From the NCBI GenBank assembly GCA_016190025.1, contig JACPRG010000010.1:1-14562 (forward strand): a stretch of DNA of 14,562 nucleotides. Reading direction: 5' to 3'. Positions 1 through 7,171 of the stretch are shown here, piece by piece; position 1 is the stretch's first letter, and the number at the start of each line of letters is the position of its first letter. The notes beneath the pieces were generated by a model. That model was not told the origin of the DNA, ran no database searches, and saw only the letters and a program-made list of their open reading frames with translations. The translations under genes and the position numbers were made by a program. The DNA comes from Candidatus Tectimicrobiota bacterium (GTDB lineage Bacteria > UBA8248 > JACPRG01).

Positions 1-177
1 CTGACGGGGGCCGGGGTCGTGGACCGGGTCATCACCGACCTCGGCGACATGGACGTCACCCCGGAGGGGCTTCGCCTGGTCGAGCTGGCCCCCGGCGTCA
101 CGGAGGAGGAGGTCCGGCGGAAGACGGGCGCCCCCTTCCGCGCGTCCTCCGCACTGAAAGAGATGGCTCTCTCCTGA
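1..177 (+). CDS. 3-oxoacid CoA-transferase subunit B, C-terminal end (partial)
   Basis: The reading frame is open from the first base and ends at TGA 175-177, giving the last 58 residues of a protein whose start lies outside the window. The visible part contains VDRVITDLGDMDVT, then LVELAPGVTEEEVRRKTGAPF. This is the typical C-terminal end of the beta subunit of class I CoA-transferases (ScoB/AtoA/PcaJ type). Those enzymes move CoA between an acyl-CoA and a free acid such as acetoacetate, in the cytoplasm, as an alpha-beta heteromer. The catalytic glutamate lies further N-terminal and cannot be inspected. The alpha subunit gene is expected just upstream. The acyl substrate (acetoacetate, 3-oxoadipate or another) cannot be decided from this fragment. 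Confidence 0.8.
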   Translation: MTGAGVVDRVITDLGDMDVTPEGLRLVELAPGVTEEEVRRKTGAPFRASSALKEMALS

Positions 178-183
178 CCCTTC

Positions 184-198
184 GGGGGGCCGCCCCCC
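184..198 (+). repeat. GC-only inverted repeat after the CoA-transferase gene
   Basis: Six G residues (184-189) can pair with C residues (193-198) around a three-base loop, starting six bases after the CoA-transferase stop codon. It is followed by more GC-rich sequence (GGCCGGCCGGG) and no T-tract, so it is not a classic intrinsic terminator. It may stabilise the mRNA end or simply reflect base composition. Confidence 0.25.
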
Positions 199-297
199 CC
201 GGCCGGCCGGGCTGAAGAAGCTCCCCCGACCGGTACACTCGTTCGCGGGACGGGACGTTTCGCTCGCGCTTTCTGAAATCGGAGGAGAACCCCCACC

Positions 298-1011
298 ATG
301 GCCAACAAGAAACTCCAGGTCACCTGGCTCGGACACGCCAGCTTCAAGATTCAATCCCCCGGCGGCAAGGTCATCTACCTGGACCCCTGGCTCAAGCAGA
401 ACCCTTCCTGTCCGGACCACTGCAAGCGGGTGGAGAAGTGCGACATCATCCTCCTGACCCACGGCCACTTCGATCACGTCGGCGACGTCGTCGGGATCGC
501 CAAAGCCCACAAGCCCGCCGTGGTCGCCCAGGCCGAGCTGGCGAACTGGCTGGCGGCCCAGGGGGTCGAGAACGCCAGCGGCATGAACAAAGGCGGAACC
601 CAGACGGTGGGCGGGATCAAGTTCACCATGACCCACGCCCAGCACAGCTCCTCCGCCATGGAGAACGGAAAGCCGGTCTACCTGGGGGAGCCCGCGGGAT
701 ACGTGGTCGAGTTCGAGAACGCCTTCAAGGTCTATTTCGCCGGGGACACCAACGTCTTCGGAGACATGCGGATCATCCACGAAATCTACAACCCGACGGT
801 GGCCGTCCTGCCCATCGGCAGTCACTTTACCATGGACCCGAGGGAGGCCGCCTACGCCTGCCGGCTGCTGAACGTGCGGATCGCCATCCCCTGCCATTAC
901 GCCACGTTCCCGCTCCTCACGGGAACCGTGGAAGAGTTCAAAAGGCTGACGATGGAGATCGCCGACCTGGAGGTGGTCGAGTTCAAGCCGGGCGAGACGA
1001 AGGCGGTCTGA
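298..1011 (+). CDS. metal-dependent hydrolase, metallo-beta-lactamase fold, UPF0173/YtkL-like
   Basis: The 237-residue product is a cytoplasmic metallo-beta-lactamase-fold hydrolase with no signal peptide. The family metal ligands are visible: H13 in LGHASF, the HxHxDH box at 55-60 (HGHFDH), H113/H116 (THAQHSS), D150 (FAGDTNVF), H176 in GSHFTMD and H200 in PCHYATFP. The GSHFTM and PCHYATFP pieces and the length fit the UPF0173/YtkL group, whose physiological substrate is generally unknown. The ATG at 298 is well supported: GGAGGAG lies at 281-287, ten bases upstream. A weak promoter guess, CTGAAG (212-217) and TACACT (234-239) with a 16-base gap, lies in the 120-base gap before it. The neighbours do not reveal the substrate, so only the fold and hydrolase class are called with confidence. 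Confidence 0.88.
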   Translation: MANKKLQVTWLGHASFKIQSPGGKVIYLDPWLKQNPSCPDHCKRVEKCDIILLTHGHFDHVGDVVGIAKAHKPAVVAQAELANWLAAQGVENASGMNKGGTQTVGGIKFTMTHAQHSSSAMENGKPVYLGEPAGYVVEFENAFKVYFAGDTNVFGDMRIIHEIYNPTVAVLPIGSHFTMDPREAAYACRLLNVRIAIPCHYATFPLLTGTVEEFKRLTMEIADLEVVEFKPGETKAV

Positions 1012-1114
1012 GCCGGCCCCCGTGGGGAGGCCGCGGCGGGGGCGGAAACCATCCCCCTCGCGCGGAGCGGACGAAGCGGAAAGGCCCTCGCGGCCCCGTT
1101 TCCGGGTTCTCTCT

Positions 1115-1894
1115 TTGACGGTCCACGTCCGAAAAGTCGTGATTCCCATGGCCGGCCTCGGCCGCCGGATGCGGGCGGTCTCGCGCGGCGCGGCCAAAGA
1201 GCTTCTGCCCGTCGCCGGGGCGCCCCTCATCGTCCACGCCCTGTGGGAAGCGGCGGCCTCCGGCTTCGAAGAGATCCTCCTCGTCCTCAGCCCGCAGAAA
1301 GAAAGGCTTTTGCCCTGGCTCCGCGCGGAGGCCCCGCAGGGGGTCCGCATTGTCCCGGTGCCCCAGCCCCACCCCCTCGGGCTCGCGGACGCCCAGGACC
1401 GCTGCCGGCGCCTTCTGCGGGAGGAACCCTTCGCCGTCCTTCTGCCGGATGTGCTCTTCGTCGGAAAAGAGCCGGCGCTGCTCCAGGTGAGAAAGGCGTT
1501 CGAGGCGACGGGCCGCGATACGCTGGCCTTGATCCGCGTCCGGCCGGAGGACGTGTTCAGCGACTGCGGCGCCGTGGACCTCGATCCCCAGGGGGAGCGA
1601 CCCTTTCCGTGCGTCCGGCGGATCGGCCCCAAGGGTCCGGGGCGATTCCGCGTCCCGCCGGGGCGGACGCGCCTTCGGACCTTTCCCCGGTCTATCTTTC
1701 TCCCCCATTACTTCGGTTTCATCGACCGCGTGAGAGGGGACCTCTCCCCCGGCGAGGAGCTGGACGACATCCCGGTCCTGCGGCGGATGGTGGAAGAGGT
1801 GGAAGTGGGCGCCGTCGAGCTGGAGGGTCGGGGCTTCGACGCCGGATCGCCGGAGGGACTGGCCCGCGTCCGGGATTATTTCGAGAGAGGATAG
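1115..1894 (+). CDS. divergent GalU-like sugar-phosphate nucleotidyltransferase
   Basis: This resembles UTP-glucose-1-phosphate uridylyltransferase (GalU), which makes UDP-glucose. The N-terminus RKVVIPMAGLGRRM (6-19) and AKELLPVAGAPLI (27-39) match GalU's KAVIP-AGLGTRM and PKEMLP-KPLI. PLGLADA (87-93) matches its KGLGHA, LLPDV (109-113, Asp112) its LPDV, and GFDAGSPEG (240-248) its C-terminal DCG. It is short: 259 residues against about 300, with the loop after the first Rossmann unit missing. The GLGTR threonine is arginine, the proline before KE is alanine, and GalU's VEKP segment reads RIGPKG. The start is TTG 1115, which begins directly before the first beta strand. A GTG at 1022 is in frame but adds 31 low-complexity residues, and neither has a clear ribosome binding site. 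Family membership is good; uridylyltransferase activity and sugar are uncertain. Confidence 0.7.
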   Translation: MTVHVRKVVIPMAGLGRRMRAVSRGAAKELLPVAGAPLIVHALWEAAASGFEEILLVLSPQKERLLPWLRAEAPQGVRIVPVPQPHPLGLADAQDRCRRLLREEPFAVLLPDVLFVGKEPALLQVRKAFEATGRDTLALIRVRPEDVFSDCGAVDLDPQGERPFPCVRRIGPKGPGRFRVPPGRTRLRTFPRSIFLPHYFGFIDRVRGDLSPGEELDDIPVLRRMVEEVEVGAVELEGRGFDAGSPEGLARVRDYFERG

Positions 1895-1978
1895 CCGCCC
1901 AGCGGCGCGCCTGGCCCGTCCTCGGGCCGGGACAGGACCACCAAGCGGATGGAACCGACGAGAATGGGATGATAAAGG

Positions 1979-1993
1979 GCCCCGCCTCGGGGC
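1979..1993 (-). terminator. possible weak terminator after the outer-membrane protein gene
   Basis: A perfect six-base stem (GCCCCG/CGGGGC) with a three-base loop lies in the 136-base gap between two convergent genes. Read on the minus strand it is followed by CCTTTATC, a poor T-tract, about 40 bases after the minus-strand stop at 2031. On the plus strand no T-tract follows. The position is right but the tail is weak. Confidence 0.3.
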
Positions 1994-2030
1994 GGAAGGC
2001 GCCGAAAAGGGTCCGCCGCGCCGGCGAGGC

Positions 2031-2795
2031 TCAGAATTGATACCCGAATCCGCCGACGAAGAACTGGCCGTTCAACTGGTCTTTCAAGCTGCTGAATCGG
2101 CCCTTTCCGTCGGCGACGATGTTGGAAACGAGGTATCGGTACTCCCCCAGGACGAAGAACCGGCCCGGGAAACCCTTGGGGAAAAGCTCGTCGGGCAGGA
2201 ACCACTTCAGCCCCCCGAGGAAGTGCCAGCCGACATCGTTCGTCTGGATGGAAAACCGGTCCACCGTCGCCCCTTCCGCCTCGTTCCGCTTGTCCTTGAC
2301 GTTTTCCTCCAGAATCAGAATCGAAAGTCCGGTTCCCGCATAAGGCCGGATCTGCCCCGAAGGGCGGCGGAAAAGGGCGCTGAGGGTGATCTCGATGGCC
2401 TCGGACTTCACGTCGGCCGTCCTGAAATTGGAGTCCCCGGATTTCAAGCGGAAATCCCGCTCGAAGTACGCGACCCCCAACCCGAAGCCGAAAAACCTTG
2501 AAAAGTCCCGGGTGCTGTACCCCTCGATCCGGATCCCGTAGATCTCACCCGTCCCGAAGCTGGCCTTGCCAGCCTCCCGGGAGGGGGGGCTGTCCGAGAT
2601 GCTGGCCTCGGCGCCGAGGGCGTCGTACAGTCCGCCGAAGGCGAGGATATTGACCTCTCCCGCGCGGGAGGCGCGGGACCCCACCAGGACCACCATCAGA
2701 GCGGCCGAGAGAAGGGCAAGAAGGCGAAGACCAGACCCCCGGGCGCGCGGCGGGACTCTCCAGCCCTTTTTGTGCGAGGGTCTTCGGCGATTCAA
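2031..2795 (-). CDS. predicted outer-membrane beta-barrel protein
   Basis: The 254-residue product has a basic N-terminus, a hydrophobic stretch at about 23-39 (LRLLALLSAALMVVLVG) and a plausible signal peptidase I site, ASRA before GE, at 45/46. The rest alternates polar and aromatic/hydrophobic residues, with barrel-like segments such as FFGFGLGVAYFERDF, IRPYAGTGLSILIL and FFVLGEYRYLV. It ends in FFVGGFGYQF with a terminal Phe, as expected of the C-terminal signal recognised by the BAM machinery. These features support a small outer-membrane barrel of the OmpW/OmpA-barrel size class; I cannot assign a transport or enzyme role. The start is TTG at 2795, since no ATG precedes the hydrophobic core; AAGGA lies upstream at a rather long distance. 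It follows dapB by 96 bases in the same direction and may be the last gene of that transcript or have its own promoter. Confidence 0.68.
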   Translation of the reverse strand: MNRRRPSHKKGWRVPPRARGSGLRLLALLSAALMVVLVGSRASRAGEVNILAFGGLYDALGAEASISDSPPSREAGKASFGTGEIYGIRIEGYSTRDFSRFFGFGLGVAYFERDFRLKSGDSNFRTADVKSEAIEITLSALFRRPSGQIRPYAGTGLSILILEENVKDKRNEAEGATVDRFSIQTNDVGWHFLGGLKWFLPDELFPKGFPGRFFVLGEYRYLVSNIVADGKGRFSSLKDQLNGQFFVGGFGYQF

Positions 2796-2891
2796 GCCTG
2801 AGAAATCCTTCCCTCAACTCCCAGGGGACGGCCCTTCAAAAAACCCCTCTCCCGCCGGACTTCCTCGAAAGAAATCCGCCGCAGGCCCCGC

Positions 2892-3698
2892 TCAGTCCTC
2901 CAGGCCGAGAACGTCCGCCATGGAATAGACCCCGGCCGGCTGCCGGATGACCCAGCGGGCGGCGCGCAGCGCGCCCCGGGCGAAATTGTCCCGGCTGTGC
3001 GCGCGGTGGATGATCTCGACCCGCTCGCCGACCCCCCCGAACAGGACCCAGTGCTCTCCCACGATGTCGCCGGCGCGCAGGCTCATCACGCCGATCTCTT
3101 CGCGGGGCCTCTCGCCCACCTGGCCTTCCCGGCCATAGACGCCCACCTTGGACAAATCCCTGCCCAAGGCCCGGGCCGCCGCCGCCGCCAGCGCCAGGGC
3201 CGTCCCGCTGGGGGCGTCCTTCTTGAAGTGGTGGTGGGCCTCCACCAGCTCCACGTCGAAATCTTCGCCCAGAAGCCGGGCGGCCTCCTTGACCAGCCTG
3301 ATGACAACGTTCACCCCCACGCTCATGTTGGGGGCGACGACGGCGCGGATCTCTCTCCCCACGCGGGCGATGGCGTCCCGCTGCGCCGCGTCGAACCCCG
3401 TCGTGCCGACGACGGCCGCCAGGCCGCGGGAAGCCGCTCTCCCCAGGTGGTCCACGGCCGCGGCGGGGGCCGTGAAATCGATGAGGACGTCGGCCCCCTC
3501 CATCGCCTTCTCGGTGCCCCCCAGGACGGGGACGCCCAGATCCCCCACGCCCGCGACGGCCCCGGCGTCCGATCCCACCGAGGCGTGCCCCGGGCTCTCG
3601 AAGGCGGCCGCCAGCTCGAAATCCTCCGCCTCCTTCAAGGCGCGCACGACGCAGCGCCCCATCCGTCCCGCCGCGCCCGCCACGACGGCGCGGATCAC
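2892..3698 (-). CDS. dapB: 4-hydroxy-tetrahydrodipicolinate reductase (DapB)
   Basis: DapB reduces 4-hydroxy-tetrahydrodipicolinate to tetrahydrodipicolinate with NAD(P)H, the second dedicated step to DAP and lysine. The 268-residue length is normal. The nucleotide-binding loop is GAAGRMG (8-14), followed by VLIDFTAP (71-78), GTTGF (98-102) and APNMSVGVN (122-130). The signature EAHHHFKKDAPSGTA spans 153-167; H155 and K159 align with the catalytic His159 and Lys163 of the E. coli enzyme. The C-terminus has the usual LRAGDIVGEH and HRAHSRDNFARGAL. The start is GTG 3698, which overlaps the stop of the upstream protease gene as GTGA, suggesting translational coupling. dapA lies two genes upstream, so both enzymes are in one transcription unit. 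Assignment is secure. Confidence 0.97.
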   Translation of the reverse strand: MIRAVVAGAAGRMGRCVVRALKEAEDFELAAAFESPGHASVGSDAGAVAGVGDLGVPVLGGTEKAMEGADVLIDFTAPAAAVDHLGRAASRGLAAVVGTTGFDAAQRDAIARVGREIRAVVAPNMSVGVNVVIRLVKEAARLLGEDFDVELVEAHHHFKKDAPSGTALALAAAAARALGRDLSKVGVYGREGQVGERPREEIGVMSLRAGDIVGEHWVLFGGVGERVEIIHRAHSRDNFARGALRAARWVIRQPAGVYSMADVLGLED

Positions 3699-5371
3699 GG
3701 CTGAGCCCCCGCTTTCGCCTGGGCCTTGTTCGCGGAGGCCAGGATCTGGCGCGCCCGGATCATCAGCTGCGCCACCTGCGCCACCGGCTCTTCGTCCAGG
3801 ACCCGCCGGGCGATGGAGAGCTGATGGTCTTCCTCCGATCCCAGGAGGATGGGCTTTCGCAGGGGCGGCTTGGCCTTCGGCGGATCGGGTTTCCGCTCGG
3901 GCGTCGCCTGGGGTCCGGGGGCCTTCGCGCCGTTGCCGTTTTGGTGGCTGCGGACAAGCTCCTTCTCCAGCACCACGTCCCGGCTGTTCTCCTCGCCGGG
4001 CTGGGGGACCACGGCGTCCGGCGGGATTCCCTTCTCCTGGATCTCGCGCCCCTTCGGGGTGTAGTAGAGCGCCGTCGTGACGCGAAGCCCGGACCCGTCG
4101 CTCAACGGGATGATGGTCTGAACGGACCCCTTTCCGAACGTCCGGGTCCCCATGACGAGGGCCCGGTGCAGGTCTTGCAGGGCGCCCGTCACGATCTCCG
4201 AAGCGCTGGCGCTTCCCGCGTTGACCAGGACGATCATCGGGAACTTCCCGAAGGGGCCGGGCCGGCGGTCCACGAACTTCAGGTTGTGCTCCGGCCGCTT
4301 GCCGCGGGTGTAGACGATGAGCGAATCCTTTCCCAGGAACAAGTCGGCCACCTCGACCGCCTGCCGCAACAAGCCTCCGGGATTGTTCCGCAGATCCAGG
4401 ATCAGCCCCCGGATCCCCTGCCGCTCGAGGCTCCTCAGGGACTTGAAGAGATCGCGGCTGGTGGATTCCACGAAGCTGGAAACCCGGACGTAGCCAATCT
4501 TCCCGGGGAGGACCTTCTCCTTCACGCTCTGGATGTGAATGATGTCGCGAACGATGGAAAAGACCACAGGTCCGTCGGCCCCCGCCCGGCGGACCTCGAG
4601 GGTCACAGCCGTCCCTTTCGGACCGCGCATCCGCCGAACGGCGCCCATGAGGGTGATCCCCTGGGTGTCGAAGCCGTCGATCCTGACGATGAGGTCGCCG
4701 GCCTGGATTCCCACGCGGTGAGCGGGGGTTCCCTCGATGGGGGAGACCACCGTCAGCTTTCCGTCCCGGAGAGTGATCTCGATGCCGATCCCCCCGAATT
4801 CCCCGCGGGTCTCCACCTGGAGCTCCTTGAACGCCTCCGGCGTCATGAGGGCGCTGTGGGGGTCGAGGCGCCTCATCATCCCCGCGATGGCGGCGTAGGC
4901 GAGTTGGCGCGCCTGTTTCTGTTTCTCTTCGGGGTAGTAAGCCCGAACCAGGTCATACGCCTCCATCAGGGGCAGCAAGTCCCCATCGAGGTCCTCGTCC
5001 GCGGGAATCCGGATCTCCTTCTGTCCCGCACCCCACCGGATGCCCTCCTTCTCCTCGATCAGGCGGACCTTGTCCTTCCCCAGATCGGAGGCAACCTTGT
5101 CGCGCATTCCCTCAAGGGACCCGAGGATCAGCTTCCGGATATCCGGCTCTGTGTAATGATTCTTCCGGATGATGGAGAAGGCTTCCTGGACCACCCGGAA
5201 GGAAAGGTCTTCCGATCCCCAGGCCGGGCGATGGACAGCCGTCCAGTCGGGCCGCGCCGCGCCGCCGGGCAACCCCGCCCACAGGGCGGCGAGCAGCACG
5301 AGAAGGGCGAGCGTCAGCCGCTTATCCGCCCACCGTCTCAACGCGTTTCTCAACAAGCCGATTCTTTTCAA
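3695..5371 (-). CDS. S41 family C-terminal processing protease (CtpA/Prc type)
   Basis: This is a secreted or membrane-anchored carboxyl-terminal processing protease acting in the periplasm. An N-terminal anchor or signal occupies about 19-38 (LTLALLVLLAALWAGLPGGA). A helical region follows, with PHSALMTPEAF at 171-181. The PDZ domain starts with FGGIGIEI (192-199) and contains GTPAHRVGIQAGDLIVRIDG (214-233). The S41 core includes GYVRVSSF, LILDLRNNPGGLL (323-335), NAGSASASEI (384-393) and GTRTFGKGSVQ (408-418). By the 25-residue Ser-Lys spacing of Prc and CtpB, the catalytic pair is S389 and K414. Beyond about 455 there is a roughly 100-residue tail with a Pro/Lys-rich linker (about 480-507) and a final helix. 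The start is TTG 5371, directly ahead of the anchor; the ribosome binding site is weak. It lies between dapA (67 bases upstream) and dapB (GTGA overlap). Substrates cannot be predicted. Confidence 0.93.
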   Translation of the reverse strand: MKRIGLLRNALRRWADKRLTLALLVLLAALWAGLPGGAARPDWTAVHRPAWGSEDLSFRVVQEAFSIIRKNHYTEPDIRKLILGSLEGMRDKVASDLGKDKVRLIEEKEGIRWGAGQKEIRIPADEDLDGDLLPLMEAYDLVRAYYPEEKQKQARQLAYAAIAGMMRRLDPHSALMTPEAFKELQVETRGEFGGIGIEITLRDGKLTVVSPIEGTPAHRVGIQAGDLIVRIDGFDTQGITLMGAVRRMRGPKGTAVTLEVRRAGADGPVVFSIVRDIIHIQSVKEKVLPGKIGYVRVSSFVESTSRDLFKSLRSLERQGIRGLILDLRNNPGGLLRQAVEVADLFLGKDSLIVYTRGKRPEHNLKFVDRRPGPFGKFPMIVLVNAGSASASEIVTGALQDLHRALVMGTRTFGKGSVQTIIPLSDGSGLRVTTALYYTPKGREIQEKGIPPDAVVPQPGEENSRDVVLEKELVRSHQNGNGAKAPGPQATPERKPDPPKAKPPLRKPILLGSEEDHQLSIARRVLDEEPVAQVAQLMIRARQILASANKAQAKAGAQP

Positions 5372-5438
5372 CCGCTCGGACTCATCCAGGCGCCCCGTTG
5401 AGCGCGCCCGGCCTCCTTTGGAGAGCGTCTCGGCTCCC

Positions 5439-6314
5439 CTAGTTAAGCAAACCGTATGCCTTCATCACCCGGATGAGGCGCTCGCGATTCGCCTCACTCA
5501 TCGGACAAAGGGGCAGACGAAAGTCCTCCGAAATCCTGCCCATCAGGCCCAGGGCCGTCTTGGCTGGGATGGGATTGGTCTCGAAGAACATGGCCGCGTT
5601 GAGCGGGCGCAGCTTGTAATGGAGCTCCCGCGCCCGGACCCAATCCCCTTCCTCGGCGGCGTTGCAAAGCTCGGCCATGTCCTTCGGGGCGACGTTCGCT
5701 GAGACGGAGATGACCCCGCGCCCCCCCACCGAATACATGGGGAGGACGACGAAGTCATCGCCCGACAGCACGCAAAAATCCCTCGGGCACAGGCCCACCA
5801 CGTCGCTCACCTGCTGGAGGGAGCCGGTGGCCTCTTTGATCCCGATGATGTTGGGGATCTCCGCCAGGCGGGCGACGGTCTCCGGCAGGAGATTGGCCAC
5901 GGTCCGGCCCGGAACGTTGTAGAGGAGGATGGGGATGTCCACCGCCTCGGCGACCGCCCGAAAGTGCCGATACAGGCCCTCCTGGGTCGGCTTGTTGTAG
6001 TAGGGGACGACGAGAAGGGCCGCGTCGGCCCCGGCTTCCTTGGCGTGGCGGGTCCGGCGGATGGCCTCGCGAGTGGAGTTGGAGCCCGCCCCAGCGATCA
6101 CCGGGACCCTCCCGCCGACCACCTCCAGGGTGAACTCCACGACCCGGTCATGCTCTTCATGGGAGAGCGTGGCGGACTCCCCCGTGGTCCCGCAGGAAAC
6201 GATGCCATGGGTTCCGCTCCCGATGTGCCACTCGATGAGCCCGCGAAGGGCCGCCTCATCCACAGAGCCGTCCTCGAACGGCGTCACGAGGGCGACGATG
6301 GAGCCGTGGAGCAT
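5439..6314 (-). CDS. dapA: 4-hydroxy-tetrahydrodipicolinate synthase (DapA)
   Basis: DapA condenses pyruvate with aspartate semialdehyde, the first dedicated step of the DAP/lysine pathway, as a cytoplasmic TIM-barrel enzyme. The 291-residue product aligns throughout with the family. GTTGES is at 42-47 (T43/T44 of the proton relay), PYYNKPTQEGLYRHF at 104-118, LYNVPGRT at 131-138 (Y132 and R137) and IGIKEATG at 157-164, where K160 forms the Schiff base. These correspond one-for-one with E. coli Thr44, Tyr133, Arg138 and Lys161. ATG 6314 is preceded by GGGGAGAG at about three bases, close but acceptable. It follows dapF by 32 bases in the same direction. Feedback sensitivity to lysine cannot be judged by eye. 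Assignment is secure. Confidence 0.97.
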   Translation of the reverse strand: MLHGSIVALVTPFEDGSVDEAALRGLIEWHIGSGTHGIVSCGTTGESATLSHEEHDRVVEFTLEVVGGRVPVIAGAGSNSTREAIRRTRHAKEAGADAALLVVPYYNKPTQEGLYRHFRAVAEAVDIPILLYNVPGRTVANLLPETVARLAEIPNIIGIKEATGSLQQVSDVVGLCPRDFCVLSGDDFVVLPMYSVGGRGVISVSANVAPKDMAELCNAAEEGDWVRARELHYKLRPLNAAMFFETNPIPAKTALGLMGRISEDFRLPLCPMSEANRERLIRVMKAYGLLN

Positions 6315-6346
6315 GATCTCTCCCCTTCTTTTCCGTTGGCCGGGCC

Positions 6347-7171
6347 CTAGGCCCAGGCCTCCTCCGTCAGCGACCCCTCATAGACCAGGGCCGTCTCTCC
6401 CTCCAGATAGACCTCGGTGTACCGCTCCCCTTCCTTCCGGAAGCTGATCCGCAAAACCTCTCCGCTCCGGGTGAGGACGTCGACCGGGGACCCCACGAGG
6501 TCCAGCTCGGCGGAGATCAGCGCGGCCGCCACCGCGCCCGTGCCGCAGGCCAGGGTCTCCTCCTCGACTCCCCGCTCATAGGTCCGCAGGGCCAGGCGGG
6601 ATCGATCCAGCGGGCGAACGAAGTTCACGTTCGTCCCGGCCGGCTGAAACCGCTCGTGGAACCGGATGAACCGGCCCTCCTCCACCACCCGGCAACCTTC
6701 CAGGTCCTCCACGAACTCCACCGCGTGCGGAACGCCGGTGTTGACGGAATGAAGCCGGAGCACCGCGCCGTTCCTCGGAATCTCGACGGAGCGATGGACG
6801 GCGGAGGGCTCGGTCAACCGGACCTTCACGCGGCGGCCCCGGACCTCGGCGGAGAGGATGCCCGCGTCCGTCTCGAACGTGAGCTTCGCCGGGGCCATGC
6901 CCAGCATGTGAGCCCACCGCGCAGCGCAACGGCTGCCGTTTCCGCACATCTCCGCCCGGCTCCCGTCCGAGTTGAAGAAATGCCAGCGAAAGTCCGCGCG
7001 GTCGCTCTCCTCCAGCAGAATGAGGCCATCGGCCCCCACCGAAACCGACCGGCGGCACACCTTCCGGATGAACTCCCCCAGACTGCCGGGATCGAGGATG
7101 CGGGAACGGTTGTCCACCAGGATGAAGTCGTTCCCGCTCCCCTGCATCTTGACGAAGGGGATCCTCTTCAC
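6347..7171 (-). CDS. dapF: diaminopimelate epimerase (DapF)
   Basis: DapF converts LL-DAP to meso-DAP, the form used in peptidoglycan and as substrate for LysA. The 274-residue product has the usual N-terminal KMQGSGNDFILVDNR (8-22). It carries both catalytic cysteines of this cofactor-independent racemase: C76 in EMCGNGSRC and C209 in TLACGTGAVA. NVNFVRP (181-187) and RTYERGVEEET (196-206) complete the family pattern. The start is GTG 7171, which overlaps the lysA stop as GTGA, so translation is probably coupled to lysA. The gene sits directly downstream of lysA and upstream of dapA, as expected for a lysine/DAP operon. Assignment is secure. Confidence 0.97.
   Translation of the reverse strand: MKRIPFVKMQGSGNDFILVDNRSRILDPGSLGEFIRKVCRRSVSVGADGLILLEESDRADFRWHFFNSDGSRAEMCGNGSRCAARWAHMLGMAPAKLTFETDAGILSAEVRGRRVKVRLTEPSAVHRSVEIPRNGAVLRLHSVNTGVPHAVEFVEDLEGCRVVEEGRFIRFHERFQPAGTNVNFVRPLDRSRLALRTYERGVEEETLACGTGAVAAALISAELDLVGSPVDVLTRSGEVLRISFRKEGERYTEVYLEGETALVYEGSLTEEAWA

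Noticed and set aside
2838..2878. Possible terminator between dapB and the outer-membrane protein gene
   Set aside because: An eight-pair stem (2856-2863 with 2871-2878, one G-U) exists on the minus strand and a run of six T follows, but about 12 unpaired bases separate them, too far for a standard intrinsic terminator.
3177..3200. GCC-triplet run inside dapB as a tandem repeat
   Set aside because: It encodes the alanine-rich helix after the DAPSGTA motif, where the family normally has alanine and leucine; composition explains it.
3824..5401. A 525-codon open frame antisense to ctpA
   Set aside because: It mirrors the S41 protease gene, which has clear catalytic motifs on the minus strand; the antisense product has no recognisable features.
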